Assembly: GCF_000735585.1 (NCBI RefSeq)
Contig: NZ_JNNO01000034.1
Coordinates: 62,001 to 126,000, forward strand
Direction: 5' to 3'
From: Devosia sp. LC5
GTDB lineage: Bacteria; Pseudomonadota; Alphaproteobacteria; Rhizobiales; Devosiaceae
DNA length: 64,000 bases
Shown: piece after piece, positions 25,870 through 36,896 of the stretch
How positions within the stretch are numbered: position 1 is the stretch's first letter
Layout of the letters: each line of letters starts with the position of its first letter
Translations under genes and position numbers: made by a program
Notes under the pieces: generated by a model
Told to the model about the DNA's origin: nothing
The model's database searches: none
The model's input: the letters and a program-made list of their open reading frames with translations, nothing else

Positions 25870-27465
25870 ATGAAATTGATGACCACCCTGCTGGCGGCGA
25901 CCGCCATGCTGGCGCTGGCCGCGGGCGCTGCCCAGGCCAAGCAATTGGTATTCTGTTCGGAAGCCTCGCCTGCTCACTTCGATCCCGGCCCGACGACTGG
26001 CGGCAACGATTTCGACGCCTCCTCGCGCACCATCTATAACCGCCTGGTCGAGTTCGAAAAGGGCGGCACCGCCATCGAGCCAGGCCTGGCCGAAAGCTGG
26101 AGCACCTCCGAGGACGGCAAGGAGATCACCTTCAAGCTCCGCGCCGGCGCCAAGTTCCACACCACGCCCTATTTCACCCCCACCCGCGATCTCAATGCTG
26201 ACGACGTGATCTTCAGCTTCGAGCGCCAGTGGAAGGAAGACAATCCGTGGTTCGCCTATCTCGAAGGCATGACCTGGGATTACTTCCAGGGCATGGACAT
26301 GCCCAAATATATCAAGGAAATCGTCAAGGTTGACGATCTGACCGTCAAGTTCGTGCTCAACGAGCCCAATGCCCCCATGGTTGCCAACCTGGCCATGGAC
26401 TTCGCGTCCATCGTCTCCAAGGAGTATGCCGATCAGCTCGCTGCCTCGGGCGATCTGGCCGCCTTCTCGACCCAGCCGATCGGCACCGGTCCGTTCGTCT
26501 TCTCCGACTATCAGCTCGATACCGTCATCCGCTACCAGGCCTTCCCCGACTATTGGGCCGGCAAGCAGCCGATCGACGATCTGATCTTCGCCATCACCAC
26601 CGATCCGTCGGTGCGTGCCCAGCGCCTGCTGGCCGGCGAATGCGATATCATGCCCTATCCCTCGCCTGCCGATATCGCCCAGTTGCAGGCTGACGAGAAC
26701 CTGACGGTGCTGGAGCAGGAAGGCCTCAATATCGGCTATATGTCCTACAACACCACCGAGCCGCCATTCGACAATGCCAATGTGCGCAAGGCGCTCTCCA
26801 TGGCCGTCGACAAGGCTGCCATCATCGAGGCGGTGTACCAGGGTGCTGGCCAGGACGCCAAGAACCTGATCCCGCCCACCATGTGGAGCTACAACAACAA
26901 TATCCCAGCCGACACCTATGATCCGGAAGCGGCCAAAAAGCTGCTCGAGGAAGCCGGTGTCACGGACCTGACCACCGATCTCTGGGCCATGCCGGTCTCG
27001 CGTCCCTACAATCCCAACGCCCAGCGCGTTGCCGAACTGATCCAGGCTGACTGGGCGGCCATTGGTGTCACCGCCAATATCGTTTCCTATGAATGGACCG
27101 AATATCGCGAGCGCGGCAAGCAAGCCGACCGCAAGGGTCCGTTCCAGATCGGCTGGACCGGCGACAATGGTGATCCGGATAACTTCTTCGCTACCCTGTT
27201 CTCCTGCTCGGCCATTGGTGTGTCCAATTATTCGAGCTGGTGCAACCAGGAATTCGAAGACCTGATCCAGCAGGCCAAGACCACTGCCGACCAGGCCGAG
27301 CGCACCGCGCTCTATGAAAAGGCCCAGGAAGTGTTCAAGGCTGAAGAGCCCGCCCTGACGCTGGCTCACTCGAAAGTGTTCATGCCCATGAACAAGCGTG
27401 TCATCGGCTACAAGATGGACCCGCTGGGCATTCACCGCTTTGACGGCGTCGACGTCACCGAGTAA
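25870..27465 (+). CDS. dppA: Dipeptide ABC transporter substrate-binding protein DppA
   Basis: 531 aa, family 5 binding protein. Signal peptide ends at AAQAKQ near residue 24. Strong landmarks shared with DppA are LVFCSEASPAHFDPG, TRDLNADDVIFSFERQ, AKNLIPPTMWSYNN and GWTGDNGDPDNFFATLFSC. GGGAG upstream sets the start at 25870. It captures di/tripeptides (haem and aminolevulinate are known extras in some bacteria). First gene of dppABCDF. Confidence 0.93.
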   Translation: MKLMTTLLAATAMLALAAGAAQAKQLVFCSEASPAHFDPGPTTGGNDFDASSRTIYNRLVEFEKGGTAIEPGLAESWSTSEDGKEITFKLRAGAKFHTTPYFTPTRDLNADDVIFSFERQWKEDNPWFAYLEGMTWDYFQGMDMPKYIKEIVKVDDLTVKFVLNEPNAPMVANLAMDFASIVSKEYADQLAASGDLAAFSTQPIGTGPFVFSDYQLDTVIRYQAFPDYWAGKQPIDDLIFAITTDPSVRAQRLLAGECDIMPYPSPADIAQLQADENLTVLEQEGLNIGYMSYNTTEPPFDNANVRKALSMAVDKAAIIEAVYQGAGQDAKNLIPPTMWSYNNNIPADTYDPEAAKKLLEEAGVTDLTTDLWAMPVSRPYNPNAQRVAELIQADWAAIGVTANIVSYEWTEYRERGKQADRKGPFQIGWTGDNGDPDNFFATLFSCSAIGVSNYSSWCNQEFEDLIQQAKTTADQAERTALYEKAQEVFKAEEPALTLAHSKVFMPMNKRVIGYKMDPLGIHRFDGVDVTE

Positions 27466-27487
27466 GGCTGCCGCCACGTAAATCCAA

Positions 27488-27522
27488 GGAGTCCCACGCC
27501 GGTTTTACCGGTGCGGGGCTCC
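27488..27522 (+). terminator. Intercistronic hairpin between dppA and dppB
   Basis: A 15-bp stem with three mismatches or wobbles (27488-27502 / 27508-27522), with a U-rich tail after it. Such hairpins after the binding-protein gene reduce read-through and stabilise the dppA message, giving excess binding protein. This function is inferred from position. Confidence 0.6.
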
Positions 27523-27643
27523 CCTTTCATTTTAGAGCAGGGTAAGGAGGCGCCGGCCAACGGCGCCCGTTCATCGCCCCGCCACAACAGGAAACGCGCA
27601 CCCTGCCGGTTTGCCGGCGCGGCGCATTAGGGTAAAGACCCGC

Positions 27644-28651
27644 ATGCTCAATTACATTCTGCGCAGGCTTGCGCTGATCGTGCCGACCATTATCGGCATT
27701 TCCATCTGTGCTTTCGCTTTTGTCCGGGTACTGCCGGGCGACCCCATCCTGGCCATGGCCGGCCAGCATGGCGTGACGCCGGAACGCTACGAAATCCTGC
27801 GCGAGCAATTCGGCTACAATCTGCCGATCTGGCAGCAATATTTCAATTATCTGGGCGGCGTCCTGCAGGGCAATTTCGGCGTCTCGCTGGCCACCAAGCG
27901 CCCGGTCATCACCGAGTTCATGACCCTGTTCCCCGCCACGATCGAACTGGCGCTGGTCGCCATGTTCCTGGCGGTGATCATCGGCATTCCCGCCGGCATC
28001 TTTGCCGCCGTCAAGCGCGGCTCCTGGTTCGATCAATTGACCATGGGCGTGGCGCTGACCGGCTATTCCATGCCCATCTTCTGGTGGGGCCTGCTGCTGA
28101 TCATCTTCTTTTCCGGCTATCTGGGCTGGACGCCGGTCTCGGGGCGCATCGCGCTCTCCTTCTTCCTGCGTCCCATTACCGGCTTCATGCTGGTCGATAC
28201 CCTGCTCTATGGCAATTGGCCGGCCTTCGTTTCGGCTTTGCGCCATCTGATCCTGCCGGCGGTGGTGCTGGGCACTATCCCCCTGGCCGTCATCGCCCGC
28301 CAGACCCGTTCGGCCATGCTCGAAATCCTGGGCGAGGATTATGTGCGTACCGCCCGCGCCAAGGGCATGTCGCCCCGCCGGGTGATCAATGTGCATGCTT
28401 TGCGCAATGCGCTCATCCCGGTGGTCACCACGATTGGCCTGCAGGTGGGCCTGCTCATGGGCGGCGCCATCCTCACCGAAACCATTTTTTCCTGGCCGGG
28501 CATCGGCAAATGGATGATCGATTCCATTTCCAAGCGCGACTATGTCGTCGTGCAATCGGGGCTCTTGCTGATCGCGCTCATCGTCATGGCGGTGAACCTG
28601 CTCGTCGATCTGCTCTATGCCGTCATCAACCCGCGCATCAGGGTGCAGTAA
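27644..28651 (+). CDS. dppB: Dipeptide ABC transporter permease DppB
   Basis: 335 aa, six predicted spans. It starts with the family opening MLNYILRRLALIVPTIIGIS, and the EAA loop is DYVRTARAKGMSPRRVINVHALRNAL near residue 235. FVRVLPGDP near the N-terminus is typical of DppB. The in-frame start at 27611 is less likely. It is separated from dppA by a 178-bp spacer with hairpins and adjoins dppC directly. Confidence 0.92.
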   Translation: MLNYILRRLALIVPTIIGISICAFAFVRVLPGDPILAMAGQHGVTPERYEILREQFGYNLPIWQQYFNYLGGVLQGNFGVSLATKRPVITEFMTLFPATIELALVAMFLAVIIGIPAGIFAAVKRGSWFDQLTMGVALTGYSMPIFWWGLLLIIFFSGYLGWTPVSGRIALSFFLRPITGFMLVDTLLYGNWPAFVSALRHLILPAVVLGTIPLAVIARQTRSAMLEILGEDYVRTARAKGMSPRRVINVHALRNALIPVVTTIGLQVGLLMGGAILTETIFSWPGIGKWMIDSISKRDYVVVQSGLLLIALIVMAVNLLVDLLYAVINPRIRVQ

Positions 28652-28652
28652 G

Positions 28653-29555
28653 ATGACCCAGACTCCACAAATCGCTCCCGCCAAGTCCGATCGCGCCGCT
28701 GCCTTGCGCGAATTCTGGCACTATTTTTCCGTTAACCGCGGCGCCGTCATCGGGCTGGTGGTCTTTGCCCTCTTGGTGCTGATCGCCATCTTCGCGCCAT
28801 TGCTGGCGCCCTATTCGCCCGACATCCAATATCGCGACGCCATTCTCAAGCCGCCGATCTGGGACGCCGGCAGCGATCCGCGCTTCTGGCTGGGCACCGA
28901 CCCGGTGGGCCGTGATATGCTGTCCCGGCTGATCCATGGCGCCCGCTATTCGCTGTTCATCGGCTTTTTCGTGGTCAGCGGCGCCCTGTTCGTCGGCGTG
29001 ATCCTGGGCGTACTCGCCGGCTATTTCGGTGGCTGGATCGACGCCATGATCATGCGCGTCATGGATATCATCCTGGCCTTCCCCTCCCTGCTGCTGGCGC
29101 TGGTGCTGGTCGCCATTCTGGGGCCTGGCCTGTTCAACGCCATGGTGGCGATTGCGCTGGTGTTGCAACCGCACTTTGCCCGTCTGGTCCGTGCCGCCGT
29201 GATGGCGGAAAAGAACCGCGAATATGTCACGGCCGCCCGGCTTTCGGGCGCCGGGCATTTGCGGCTGATGCTGGTGACCATCCTGCCCAATTGCCTGGGG
29301 CCGTTGATCGTTCAGGCGACGCTGAGCTTTTCCAATGCGATTCTGGAAGCCGCCGCTCTTGGCTTTTTGGGCATGGGCGCCCAGCCGCCGACCCCCGAAT
29401 GGGGCACTATGCTGGCCTCGGCTCGCGAATTCATCCTGCGCGCACCCTGGGTCGTGACCTTCCCCGGTCTGGCGATCCTGATCACCGTGCTCGCCATCAA
29501 CCTCATCGGCGACGGATTGCGCGATGCGCTCGATCCCAAGCTCAAGCGGAGCTGA
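28653..29555 (+). CDS. dppC: Dipeptide ABC transporter permease DppC
   Basis: 300 aa, about six spans. LGTDPVGRDMLSRLIHGARYSL is the standard DppC/OppC N-terminal signature, and the EAA loop is EYVTAARLSGAGHLRLMLVTILPN. The start at 28653 directly follows the dppB stop. Forms the membrane pore with DppB. Confidence 0.92.
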   Translation: MTQTPQIAPAKSDRAAALREFWHYFSVNRGAVIGLVVFALLVLIAIFAPLLAPYSPDIQYRDAILKPPIWDAGSDPRFWLGTDPVGRDMLSRLIHGARYSLFIGFFVVSGALFVGVILGVLAGYFGGWIDAMIMRVMDIILAFPSLLLALVLVAILGPGLFNAMVAIALVLQPHFARLVRAAVMAEKNREYVTAARLSGAGHLRLMLVTILPNCLGPLIVQATLSFSNAILEAAALGFLGMGAQPPTPEWGTMLASAREFILRAPWVVTFPGLAILITVLAINLIGDGLRDALDPKLKRS

Positions 29556-29558
29556 GAC

Positions 29559-30400
29559 ATGCCCCTGCTCGAAATCAAGAACCTGACTGTTTCCTTCGAT
29601 ACCTCGGTCGGCCTGTTCAAGGCCGTTGATGGGATCGATGTGTCGGTCGACGCCCGCGAAGTCCTTGCCATTGTCGGGGAATCCGGCTCGGGCAAATCGG
29701 TGGCCATGCTGGCGGTGATGGGGCTCCTGCCCAGCACAGCGACCGTCACCGCCGACAAGATGGAATTCGAAGGCCTCGACCTGCTCGCCATGTCGCCGGC
29801 CGAAAAGCGCAAGATTATCGGCAAGGACATTGCCATGATCTTCCAGGAGCCTATCGCGAGCCTTAACCCCTGCTTCACCGTGGGCTTCCAGATCGAGGAA
29901 GTGCTGTCCAAGCATCTGGGGCTCAAGGGCCGGGTGGCCCGCCAGCGCGCTGTTGAATTGCTCCACCTGGTCGGCATCAAGGATGGCGCCGACCGGCTCA
30001 ACGCCTTCCCCCATCAGATGAGCGGCGGCCAATGCCAGCGCGTGATGATCGCCATGGCCATTTCCTGCAATCCAAAGCTCTTGATTGCCGACGAGCCGAC
30101 CACCGCGCTCGACGTGACCATCCAGAAGCAGATCCTGGATCTGCTGGTCCGGCTGCAAGCCGAACATGGCATGGGCCTGATCATGATCACCCATGACATG
30201 GGCGTCGTCGCCGAAACGGCCGACCGGGTCATCGTGCAATACAAGGGGCACAAGATGGAGGAGGCCGACGTGCTCTCCCTGTTTGAAAATCCCAAATCCA
30301 ATTACACGCGGGCGCTGCTCTCGGCGCTGCCGGAAAATGCGGTGGGCGATCGCCTGCCCACGGTGTCCGACTTCGTCTTCGAACCGGCGCCGGGAGTGGC

Positions 30401-30404
<4 letters not shown>
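29559..30404 (+). CDS. dppD: Dipeptide ABC transporter ATPase DppD
   Basis: 281 aa. Walker A GESGSGKS is near residue 40, signature MSGGQCQRV and Walker [13 protein letters not shown] are present. The Oligo_HPN C-terminal extension is short and ends near [13 protein letters not shown], lacking a clear Cys cluster for the iron-sulfur site known in some relatives. Overlaps dppF by 4 bp. Confidence 0.92.
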
Positions 30405-31234
<830 letters not shown>

Positions 31235-31256
31235 CTCTCTGGTGCCGCCCCTCCGC

Positions 31257-33923
31257 TCAGGAGGCGCGGCGCCAACGCTGCTCGCCCAGGAACACTTCGA
31301 GATCATCCCGGCTCATCGGGCGGGCAAAGGCGTAGCCCTGCAGGATATCGCAGCCGAGCTCGGTCAGGATCACGGCATGCGCCATGCTCTCGACGCCCTC
31401 GGCAATCACCTCGATGCCCATGGATTTGCCGATATCGACGATCGAGGCCAGCAATTGGCGCTGCCCGGCATTGTCCAGGATCGGATCGACCAATTGCCGG
31501 TCGATCTTGAGCCGGGCCGGGCGCAATTTTTGCAGTGATACAATGGAGGCGTAACCGGTGCCGAAATCGTCGATTTCGATCTCGATGCCCAATTCCTTGA
31601 GCTGGTCGATATTGCGCGCAATGACCGCATCGTCCTCGTCGAGATAGATCGATTCCACCAGTTCGAAGGAAATCCGCCCCGGCGGAATATGCAGCTTTTC
31701 GAGGCTCTCGATCAGCTCATCATCATGCAGGCGGCGGTGGGAGACATTGACCGAAGCGCGCGGCACCTTGAGGCCCATGCTCTCCCAGCGGTCCAGGTCG
31801 GCCAGCGCATGTTCGAGCACGATACGGTCAATACTGGCCATGACATTGAGGTCTTCCGCCGTCGCGAGGAACGCGTCGGGCGCACGCAAGCCCAGTACCG
31901 GATGGCGCCAACGCACCAGCGCTTCCACGCCAACCAGGTCATGGCTGCGCGCGTCGAACTGGGGCTGGTAGAAGGCGATGAATTCCTCGCGCTCGAGCCC
32001 GCTGAGGATTTCGTCGGCCACCCGTTTGGTATGCACCACCTCGGCCTGCAGCGCCTCGGAGAAATATTCGAAACGGTTCCGGCCTCGCCCCTTGGCGCGG
32101 TAAAGCGCGATATCGGCATTGACCAGCAGGCGGCCCACGTCGATGTCCGGCCCATGTTCGGCGGCAATGCCGATGCTGACCCCGAACCGGCATTGGTGGC
32201 CCTGATAGCTCACCGGCTTGCGCATTTGCGCCACGATCCGCTCGGCCATCATGCCCAGATACTGATCGCCATCGGCGGCGGGGCAGACCACCACGAATTC
32301 GTCGCCCCCGATTCGCGCCACGAAATCGCTGGCGCGGCAATTGGCCCGGAGCACGGTGCTGGCATGGACCAGCATGGCATCGCCCGCCGCATGGCCCAGT
32401 GTGTCGTTGATCTGCTTGAACCGGTCGAGATCCAGATGCAGCAGGGCAATGCTGCCGCTGCCGGCATAGCCGCCCGCCGCATTGGCCTTGAGGATATCGT
32501 CGAGATAGCGCCGGTTAGGCAATCCGGTCAGGCTGTCATGCAGGGCATTGTGCTCGATGCGGCTCTTGGCGGCTTCCAGCTCCCGATTGCGCGCCTCGGT
32601 CAACAGCTTGGTGCGCCGCAAATCCTCGCTGCGGGCCACGTCCTCGGTAATGTCCCAATTGACCCCGACCAGCCGGGGATTGCTGCCGGCTTCGCTATAA
32701 ACCGCGCCGATGGCCTTGATGGTGCGCACCGTTCCGTCCGGCCAGGTGACGCGGAACACCGATTTATATTGCCCGCTGCGGATGCCCTTGGAAAAATCGG
32801 TTTGCGCCTGCGCAAAATCGGCCCGGTGCAGCGCCGCGGTCCAGTGTTCGACACGGCGCGGCGTACCATCATTGGGCAAGCCATAGAGCTCGTTCATCCG
32901 CTCGTCCCAGACCAGGTCCCGGGTCACTATGTCCATTTCCCACACGCCGACCTCCGAGCTGTCCAGCGCCAGGGAGAGCCGGCGCGACAGCCGGTCGAGC
33001 TCGGCTTCGCGCTGCTTGAGCACGCGAATATGCAGCTGCCGCTCGCCCATCAAGCGCCCGGTGATCAGAATGGGAAACAGGATCAGCGCCCCTGCAAAGA
33101 TCAATGTGCCGCGCAGCGCCCAGATGCTGGGATCGCTCGTCCAGCCACCTTTGGGCCGGGCTGCAATCTCCCAGGAACCCGAGGGCAGCGCGACATTGGC
33201 GACCACCGGGTCCTGCCCATCCAGGTCCGGCCCGAAAAACCGCGGACCCTTGGCGCCGCGCGCATCCCTGCGGGTGATGGAAATATCGCTGCCAAGCGAA
33301 GGGGCAAGCAACCCACTCTCGACATAGAGCCGGTCCATATCGACGACGGCGGACACCAGGCCCCAGAAGCGGCGCTCCGTGCCATTGCCGGTGAATACGG
33401 GAAATCGCCCGACAAAGCCCTGCCCGCCCTGCACCAGGTCAACCGGTCCCGCCAATACCGGTCTGCCCGTGTCGCGAGCCTCCAGCACGGCATCGCGCTG
33501 GGCAATTTCGAGGACATAGTCGAGCCCGATCAGCGCCTCGTTGCTCGCCATCGGATAGGCCATGGTGACCACCAGGCCGGGCGCCGCTGCCACCAGCCGC
33601 AATTGGCTCCGCTCGGCAAAAATGCTCGATGCCAGGGCGGCGAAGCGGGCCTGCTCCATCCCTGGCTCGGTTGCCAGGGTCGACACCAGCCCGCGCACCA
33701 ATTGGATATTGCCGTTGATATTGCCCTCGAGCTTGGCGCGGACCAGCGAAATCTCGGCCTGCACCTCCGCCCGCAATCTTTCGCGGGTGAGAATGCGGGT
33801 CTGCTTGTCGAGGAACAGTCCGCCAGCAATGAGCACGATCAACGCAATCACTGCCGGCACTGCAATGGGGCGCAGCCAGTTCAGTCTATTGTCCTGCGAC
33901 GCAGTTGAATTCACCACTGACAC
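31257..33923 (-). CDS. CHASE-PAS-GGDEF-EAL cyclic-di-GMP enzyme
   Basis: 888 aa from the GTG at 33923, which has GGAGG five bases upstream. A membrane span is near residues 17-35, followed by a periplasmic CHASE domain (about 60-260), a second span near 285, a PAS/PAC domain, then GGDEF and EAL. RIGGDEFVV is intact, as is the EAL core with GVEALVRWRHP, DDFGTGYAS and AEGVES, so both synthesis and hydrolysis are chemically possible. The external CHASE domain suggests it senses a small molecule. It stands alone. Confidence 0.9.
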   Translation of the reverse strand: MSVVNSTASQDNRLNWLRPIAVPAVIALIVLIAGGLFLDKQTRILTRERLRAEVQAEISLVRAKLEGNINGNIQLVRGLVSTLATEPGMEQARFAALASSIFAERSQLRLVAAAPGLVVTMAYPMASNEALIGLDYVLEIAQRDAVLEARDTGRPVLAGPVDLVQGGQGFVGRFPVFTGNGTERRFWGLVSAVVDMDRLYVESGLLAPSLGSDISITRRDARGAKGPRFFGPDLDGQDPVVANVALPSGSWEIAARPKGGWTSDPSIWALRGTLIFAGALILFPILITGRLMGERQLHIRVLKQREAELDRLSRRLSLALDSSEVGVWEMDIVTRDLVWDERMNELYGLPNDGTPRRVEHWTAALHRADFAQAQTDFSKGIRSGQYKSVFRVTWPDGTVRTIKAIGAVYSEAGSNPRLVGVNWDITEDVARSEDLRRTKLLTEARNRELEAAKSRIEHNALHDSLTGLPNRRYLDDILKANAAGGYAGSGSIALLHLDLDRFKQINDTLGHAAGDAMLVHASTVLRANCRASDFVARIGGDEFVVVCPAADGDQYLGMMAERIVAQMRKPVSYQGHQCRFGVSIGIAAEHGPDIDVGRLLVNADIALYRAKGRGRNRFEYFSEALQAEVVHTKRVADEILSGLEREEFIAFYQPQFDARSHDLVGVEALVRWRHPVLGLRAPDAFLATAEDLNVMASIDRIVLEHALADLDRWESMGLKVPRASVNVSHRRLHDDELIESLEKLHIPPGRISFELVESIYLDEDDAVIARNIDQLKELGIEIEIDDFGTGYASIVSLQKLRPARLKIDRQLVDPILDNAGQRQLLASIVDIGKSMGIEVIAEGVESMAHAVILTELGCDILQGYAFARPMSRDDLEVFLGEQRWRRAS

Positions 33924-34044
33924 ATCCGCCTCCCAGTCTTCTGTCCGGGCAGGATGAGCCTGGCGGCACAACCTTTATGTTTGCCTTACCCGCGCCAGCT
34001 CTATCGTCTTGTGGTTAGCGGCGGGCTAAACTTGGCTTTGGTAT

Positions 34045-34809
34045 TTACCCGGTTTCCACCACGATTGTGCCCGCCGCGGCGCATAGGGGGGTGAAGGCGG
34101 GGGAGGGGCTGCGGTCGGTTACGAAGGTATGGATCTGGTCGATACGGGCGATCCGGACCGGCGCGGTGCGACCGAATTTACCGGCGTCCGCCACGAGGAT
34201 TATGTGCCGCGCATTGGCGATGATGGCTTGGGCCACCTTGACCTCACGATAGTCGAAATCGAGCAGGGCGCCTTCCTCATCCAGTGCCGAGGCGCCGATA
34301 ATGGCGTAATCGACCTTGAACTGGGAGAAAAAGCCTGCCGCTGCCTCCCCCACAATGCCGCCATCGCTGCCGCGCACCACCCCACCGGCAATCACCACCT
34401 CGAATTGCGGGTAGATGCGCATCCGGTTGGCGACATTGATATTATTGGTGATGACCAAGAGGCCCGTATGATCGAGCAGCGCCTGGCTCACCGCCTCGGT
34501 CGTCGTGCCGATATTGATGAACACAGAAGCGTCATTGGGAATGAGCGCGGCGGCCGCCTTGCCGATGGCCTGCTTTTCGGCCGCCGCAATGTTCCGCCGC
34601 GCCTCATATTCGAGGTTTTCAATGCCCGAGGGCAGCACGGCCCCACCATGCATGCGCTTGAGCAGCCGCTGGTCGCAGAGCTGGTTGAGGTCCTTGCGGA
34701 TGGTTTGCACCGACACGGCAAAGCGCTCGGCCAAGGCGTCGACCAACACCCGCCCTTCGAGCCGGGCCAGTTCCAGGATCGCCTGCTGGCGTGTCTGCGT
34801 GTCGCTCAC
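34045..34809 (-). CDS. DeoR/GlpR family transcriptional regulator
   Basis: 254 aa. The N-terminal HTH (ILELARLEGRVLVDALAERF with SVQTIRKDLNQL) and the DeoR signature spacing are typical. The C-terminal phospho-sugar sensor has INIGTTTEAVSQAL and ADAGKFGRTAPV. It may respond to glycerol 3-phosphate or another sugar phosphate. No sugar operon is adjacent, so the target is unknown. The carbonic anhydrase gene ends 9 bp upstream. Confidence 0.87.
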   Translation of the reverse strand: MSDTQTRQQAILELARLEGRVLVDALAERFAVSVQTIRKDLNQLCDQRLLKRMHGGAVLPSGIENLEYEARRNIAAAEKQAIGKAAAALIPNDASVFINIGTTTEAVSQALLDHTGLLVITNNINVANRMRIYPQFEVVIAGGVVRGSDGGIVGEAAAGFFSQFKVDYAIIGASALDEEGALLDFDYREVKVAQAIIANARHIILVADAGKFGRTAPVRIARIDQIHTFVTDRSPSPAFTPLCAAAGTIVVETG

Positions 34810-34818
34810 CTTAGGCCC

Positions 34819-35373
34819 CTATGCCGGCTCGAAATCACTGGGTCGGCCGGTCACGTCGGCCAGTCCGGTAGCAAAGCGGCGGGCATTACGCACATAGCCG
34901 TCGGCCGACCGTACGAGGCCCGCAATAGCTTCAGCGTCCAACGCCCGGATCACCTTGCCCGGCACGCCGACGACGAGCGAGCCATCGGGAATTTGCTTGC
35001 CTTCGGTAATCAGGGCGCCCGCCCCGATCAGGCAATTGCTGCCGATTTTGGCGCCATTGAGCACGGTCGCGCCCATGCCGATCAGCGTATTGTCGCCAAT
35101 GGTGCAGCCATGCAGCATGGCCTTGTGGCCAATGGTGCAGCCCTCCCCGATGGTCAGCGGAAAGCCCATATCGGTATGCAGCACCGCATTGTCCTGCACA
35201 TTGGTGCGCGCGCCGATGGTGATGGTTTCATTGTCGCCCCGCGCCACCGCGCCAAACCAGATGCCCGCATCTGCCCCCACCACGATATCGCCGACCAGCA
35301 CAGCAGTCGGCGCGATCCAGGCGACATCGGGATCGAGCCGCGGCGCGACGCCGTCGAGTTCATATAGGCTCAT
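34819..35373 (-). CDS. Gamma carbonic anhydrase family protein
   Basis: 184 aa. A left-handed beta-helix of hexapeptide repeats, with the zinc-type His residues in VARGDNETITIG, NAVLHTD and GHKAMLHGCTIG. The start at 35373 follows GAGGA. Members include YrdA/PaaY; enzyme activity is often low or absent. Co-oriented with the selO gene upstream, possibly transcribed together. Confidence 0.88.
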   Translation of the reverse strand: MSLYELDGVAPRLDPDVAWIAPTAVLVGDIVVGADAGIWFGAVARGDNETITIGARTNVQDNAVLHTDMGFPLTIGEGCTIGHKAMLHGCTIGDNTLIGMGATVLNGAKIGSNCLIGAGALITEGKQIPDGSLVVGVPGKVIRALDAEAIAGLVRSADGYVRNARRFATGLADVTGRPSDFEPA

Positions 35374-35385
35374 CAAAAGTCCTCC

Positions 35386-36795
35386 TCAGCTCGCCACGCC
35401 ATAGGCATCGCGCATCTCGGCGATTTCGGCCAGTGCCCGGGCAAATATCTCCCAATCGTCGTGCTCGGCAATCGCCGTCCAGATCGCCTCGACATCCTCG
35501 ATCAGCATGGTGCGGGGCTGGCTCCGGGCGAAATAGGGATGATCGAGATTGAGAGTGTCGCTGGCCGCATAGCCTTCCAGCATATCGGCAATCGGCCGGA
35601 AGGCCTCCGTCGCATAATACGCTGCTGACGGACTGGCGGCCGCCCGTTTGGCGCTCAACGCCCCGCCGCGCCAATCGAAGAAAAACTGCTCATAGGGCGC
35701 CTGCGACTGGTTGAGGAAGCCGAACAGCGCGGTGACAAAGGCGCTGTCGCTCTCCACATCGCGCGGCTTGAGCCCTAGCCGGGCCAGCATGGCGGCGGGC
35801 AGGGCAGCGCGGAATTGCGGCCAGATCGTATTGAGCGCCGGCTCCAACGCCTCAAGGCTGGAGAGTGGAAGCAGGCATTCGGCCAGCCGCGTCAGGTTCC
35901 AGGCCAAAGTGTCGGGCTGCCGGCCAAAGCTATAAAGTCCCGTCTCATCGAAATAGGCAGCGGTGAAATCGGGATCATAGCTGGGCAGGAACCGCCACGG
36001 CCCATAATCGAAACTCTCGCCGGTGACATTGATATTGTCGGTATTGAGCACGCCATGCACGAACCCGGCCGCGATCCATTGCGCGCCCAGCCGGGCCACG
36101 GCCGCAACCACGGCTTCGAGCAGCGCCGCCGGCTTGTCGGGCGCGTTCGATAACTCGGGATAATAGTGGGCGATCGTGTAGTCGATCAATCGGCCGATCG
36201 CGTCATTGTCTTCGAGATAGGCCAGACGCTGGAAAGTGCCGATGCGGATATGGCTGTGGCTGAGCCGGACCAGCACCGAGGAGCGCGTCGGGGAGGGTTC
36301 GTCGCCGCGATAGAGTTCTTCGCCCGTCTCGATCAGCGAAAAGCTCTTGGACGTGTAGACGCCCAGTGCTTCCAGCATTTCGGTGGCCAGCACTTCGCGC
36401 ACCCCGCCCTTCAGCGTCAGCCGCCCATCGCCGCCGCGGGACCATGGCGTTTTCCCGCTCCCCTTGGTGCCGAAATCGAGCAGGCGGCCGTCCTTGAGAT
36501 CACGCCCCTGTGCGAACAGAAACCCGCGTCCGTCACCCAGATCGGCATTGTAGCTGCGGAATTGATGGCCGTGATAGCGCAGCGCCAGCGGCTGGTTGAG
36601 CGAGCCGGGCAGGGGCCTGAAGCGGCCGAAATGCTCGATCCATTGTTCGTCGCTCAGCCCATCCAACCCCATGCGTTTGGCCCAGCGCTGGTCGCGATGG
36701 CGCAATATGGTCTGGGGGAAATCGGCGGGGACGACACGGTCGAAGAACGCGTCGCCGAGCGTTTCGTGGTCGGTGGCTGGCTTGAATGCGGGCAT
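35386..36795 (-). CDS. selO: Protein adenylyltransferase SelO (YdiU)
   Basis: 469 aa, pseudokinase fold that transfers AMP to Ser/Thr/Tyr of proteins. ALRYHGHQF and DLKDGRLLDFGTKGSGKTPWSRGGDGRLTLKGG regions, RTSSVLVR-like DEPSPTRSSVLVRLSHSHIRIGT and the HGVLNTDNINVTGE catalytic loop agree with the family (each cited as a landmark only). It links redox stress to protein AMPylation in other bacteria. The C-terminal FxRxxxxW-type Cys of many homologues is not seen; it ends MRDAYGVAS. Confidence 0.92.
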   Translation of the reverse strand: MPAFKPATDHETLGDAFFDRVVPADFPQTILRHRDQRWAKRMGLDGLSDEQWIEHFGRFRPLPGSLNQPLALRYHGHQFRSYNADLGDGRGFLFAQGRDLKDGRLLDFGTKGSGKTPWSRGGDGRLTLKGGVREVLATEMLEALGVYTSKSFSLIETGEELYRGDEPSPTRSSVLVRLSHSHIRIGTFQRLAYLEDNDAIGRLIDYTIAHYYPELSNAPDKPAALLEAVVAAVARLGAQWIAAGFVHGVLNTDNINVTGESFDYGPWRFLPSYDPDFTAAYFDETGLYSFGRQPDTLAWNLTRLAECLLPLSSLEALEPALNTIWPQFRAALPAAMLARLGLKPRDVESDSAFVTALFGFLNQSQAPYEQFFFDWRGGALSAKRAAASPSAAYYATEAFRPIADMLEGYAASDTLNLDHPYFARSQPRTMLIEDVEAIWTAIAEHDDWEIFARALAEIAEMRDAYGVAS

Positions 36796-36896
36796 GGCGC
36801 GAAGCTAGCAATTGGTCCGGCCCGGCGCCAGTGCGCAACCCAGCCTTTCGTCTGCGCGCCTAGCGCAAGCCAGCAAATCGCCCTATATCCCCAGGA

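Noticed and set aside
31689-33908. Long plus-strand ORF opposite the GGDEF-EAL gene
   Set aside because: No domain; exact antisense of a well-supported gene.
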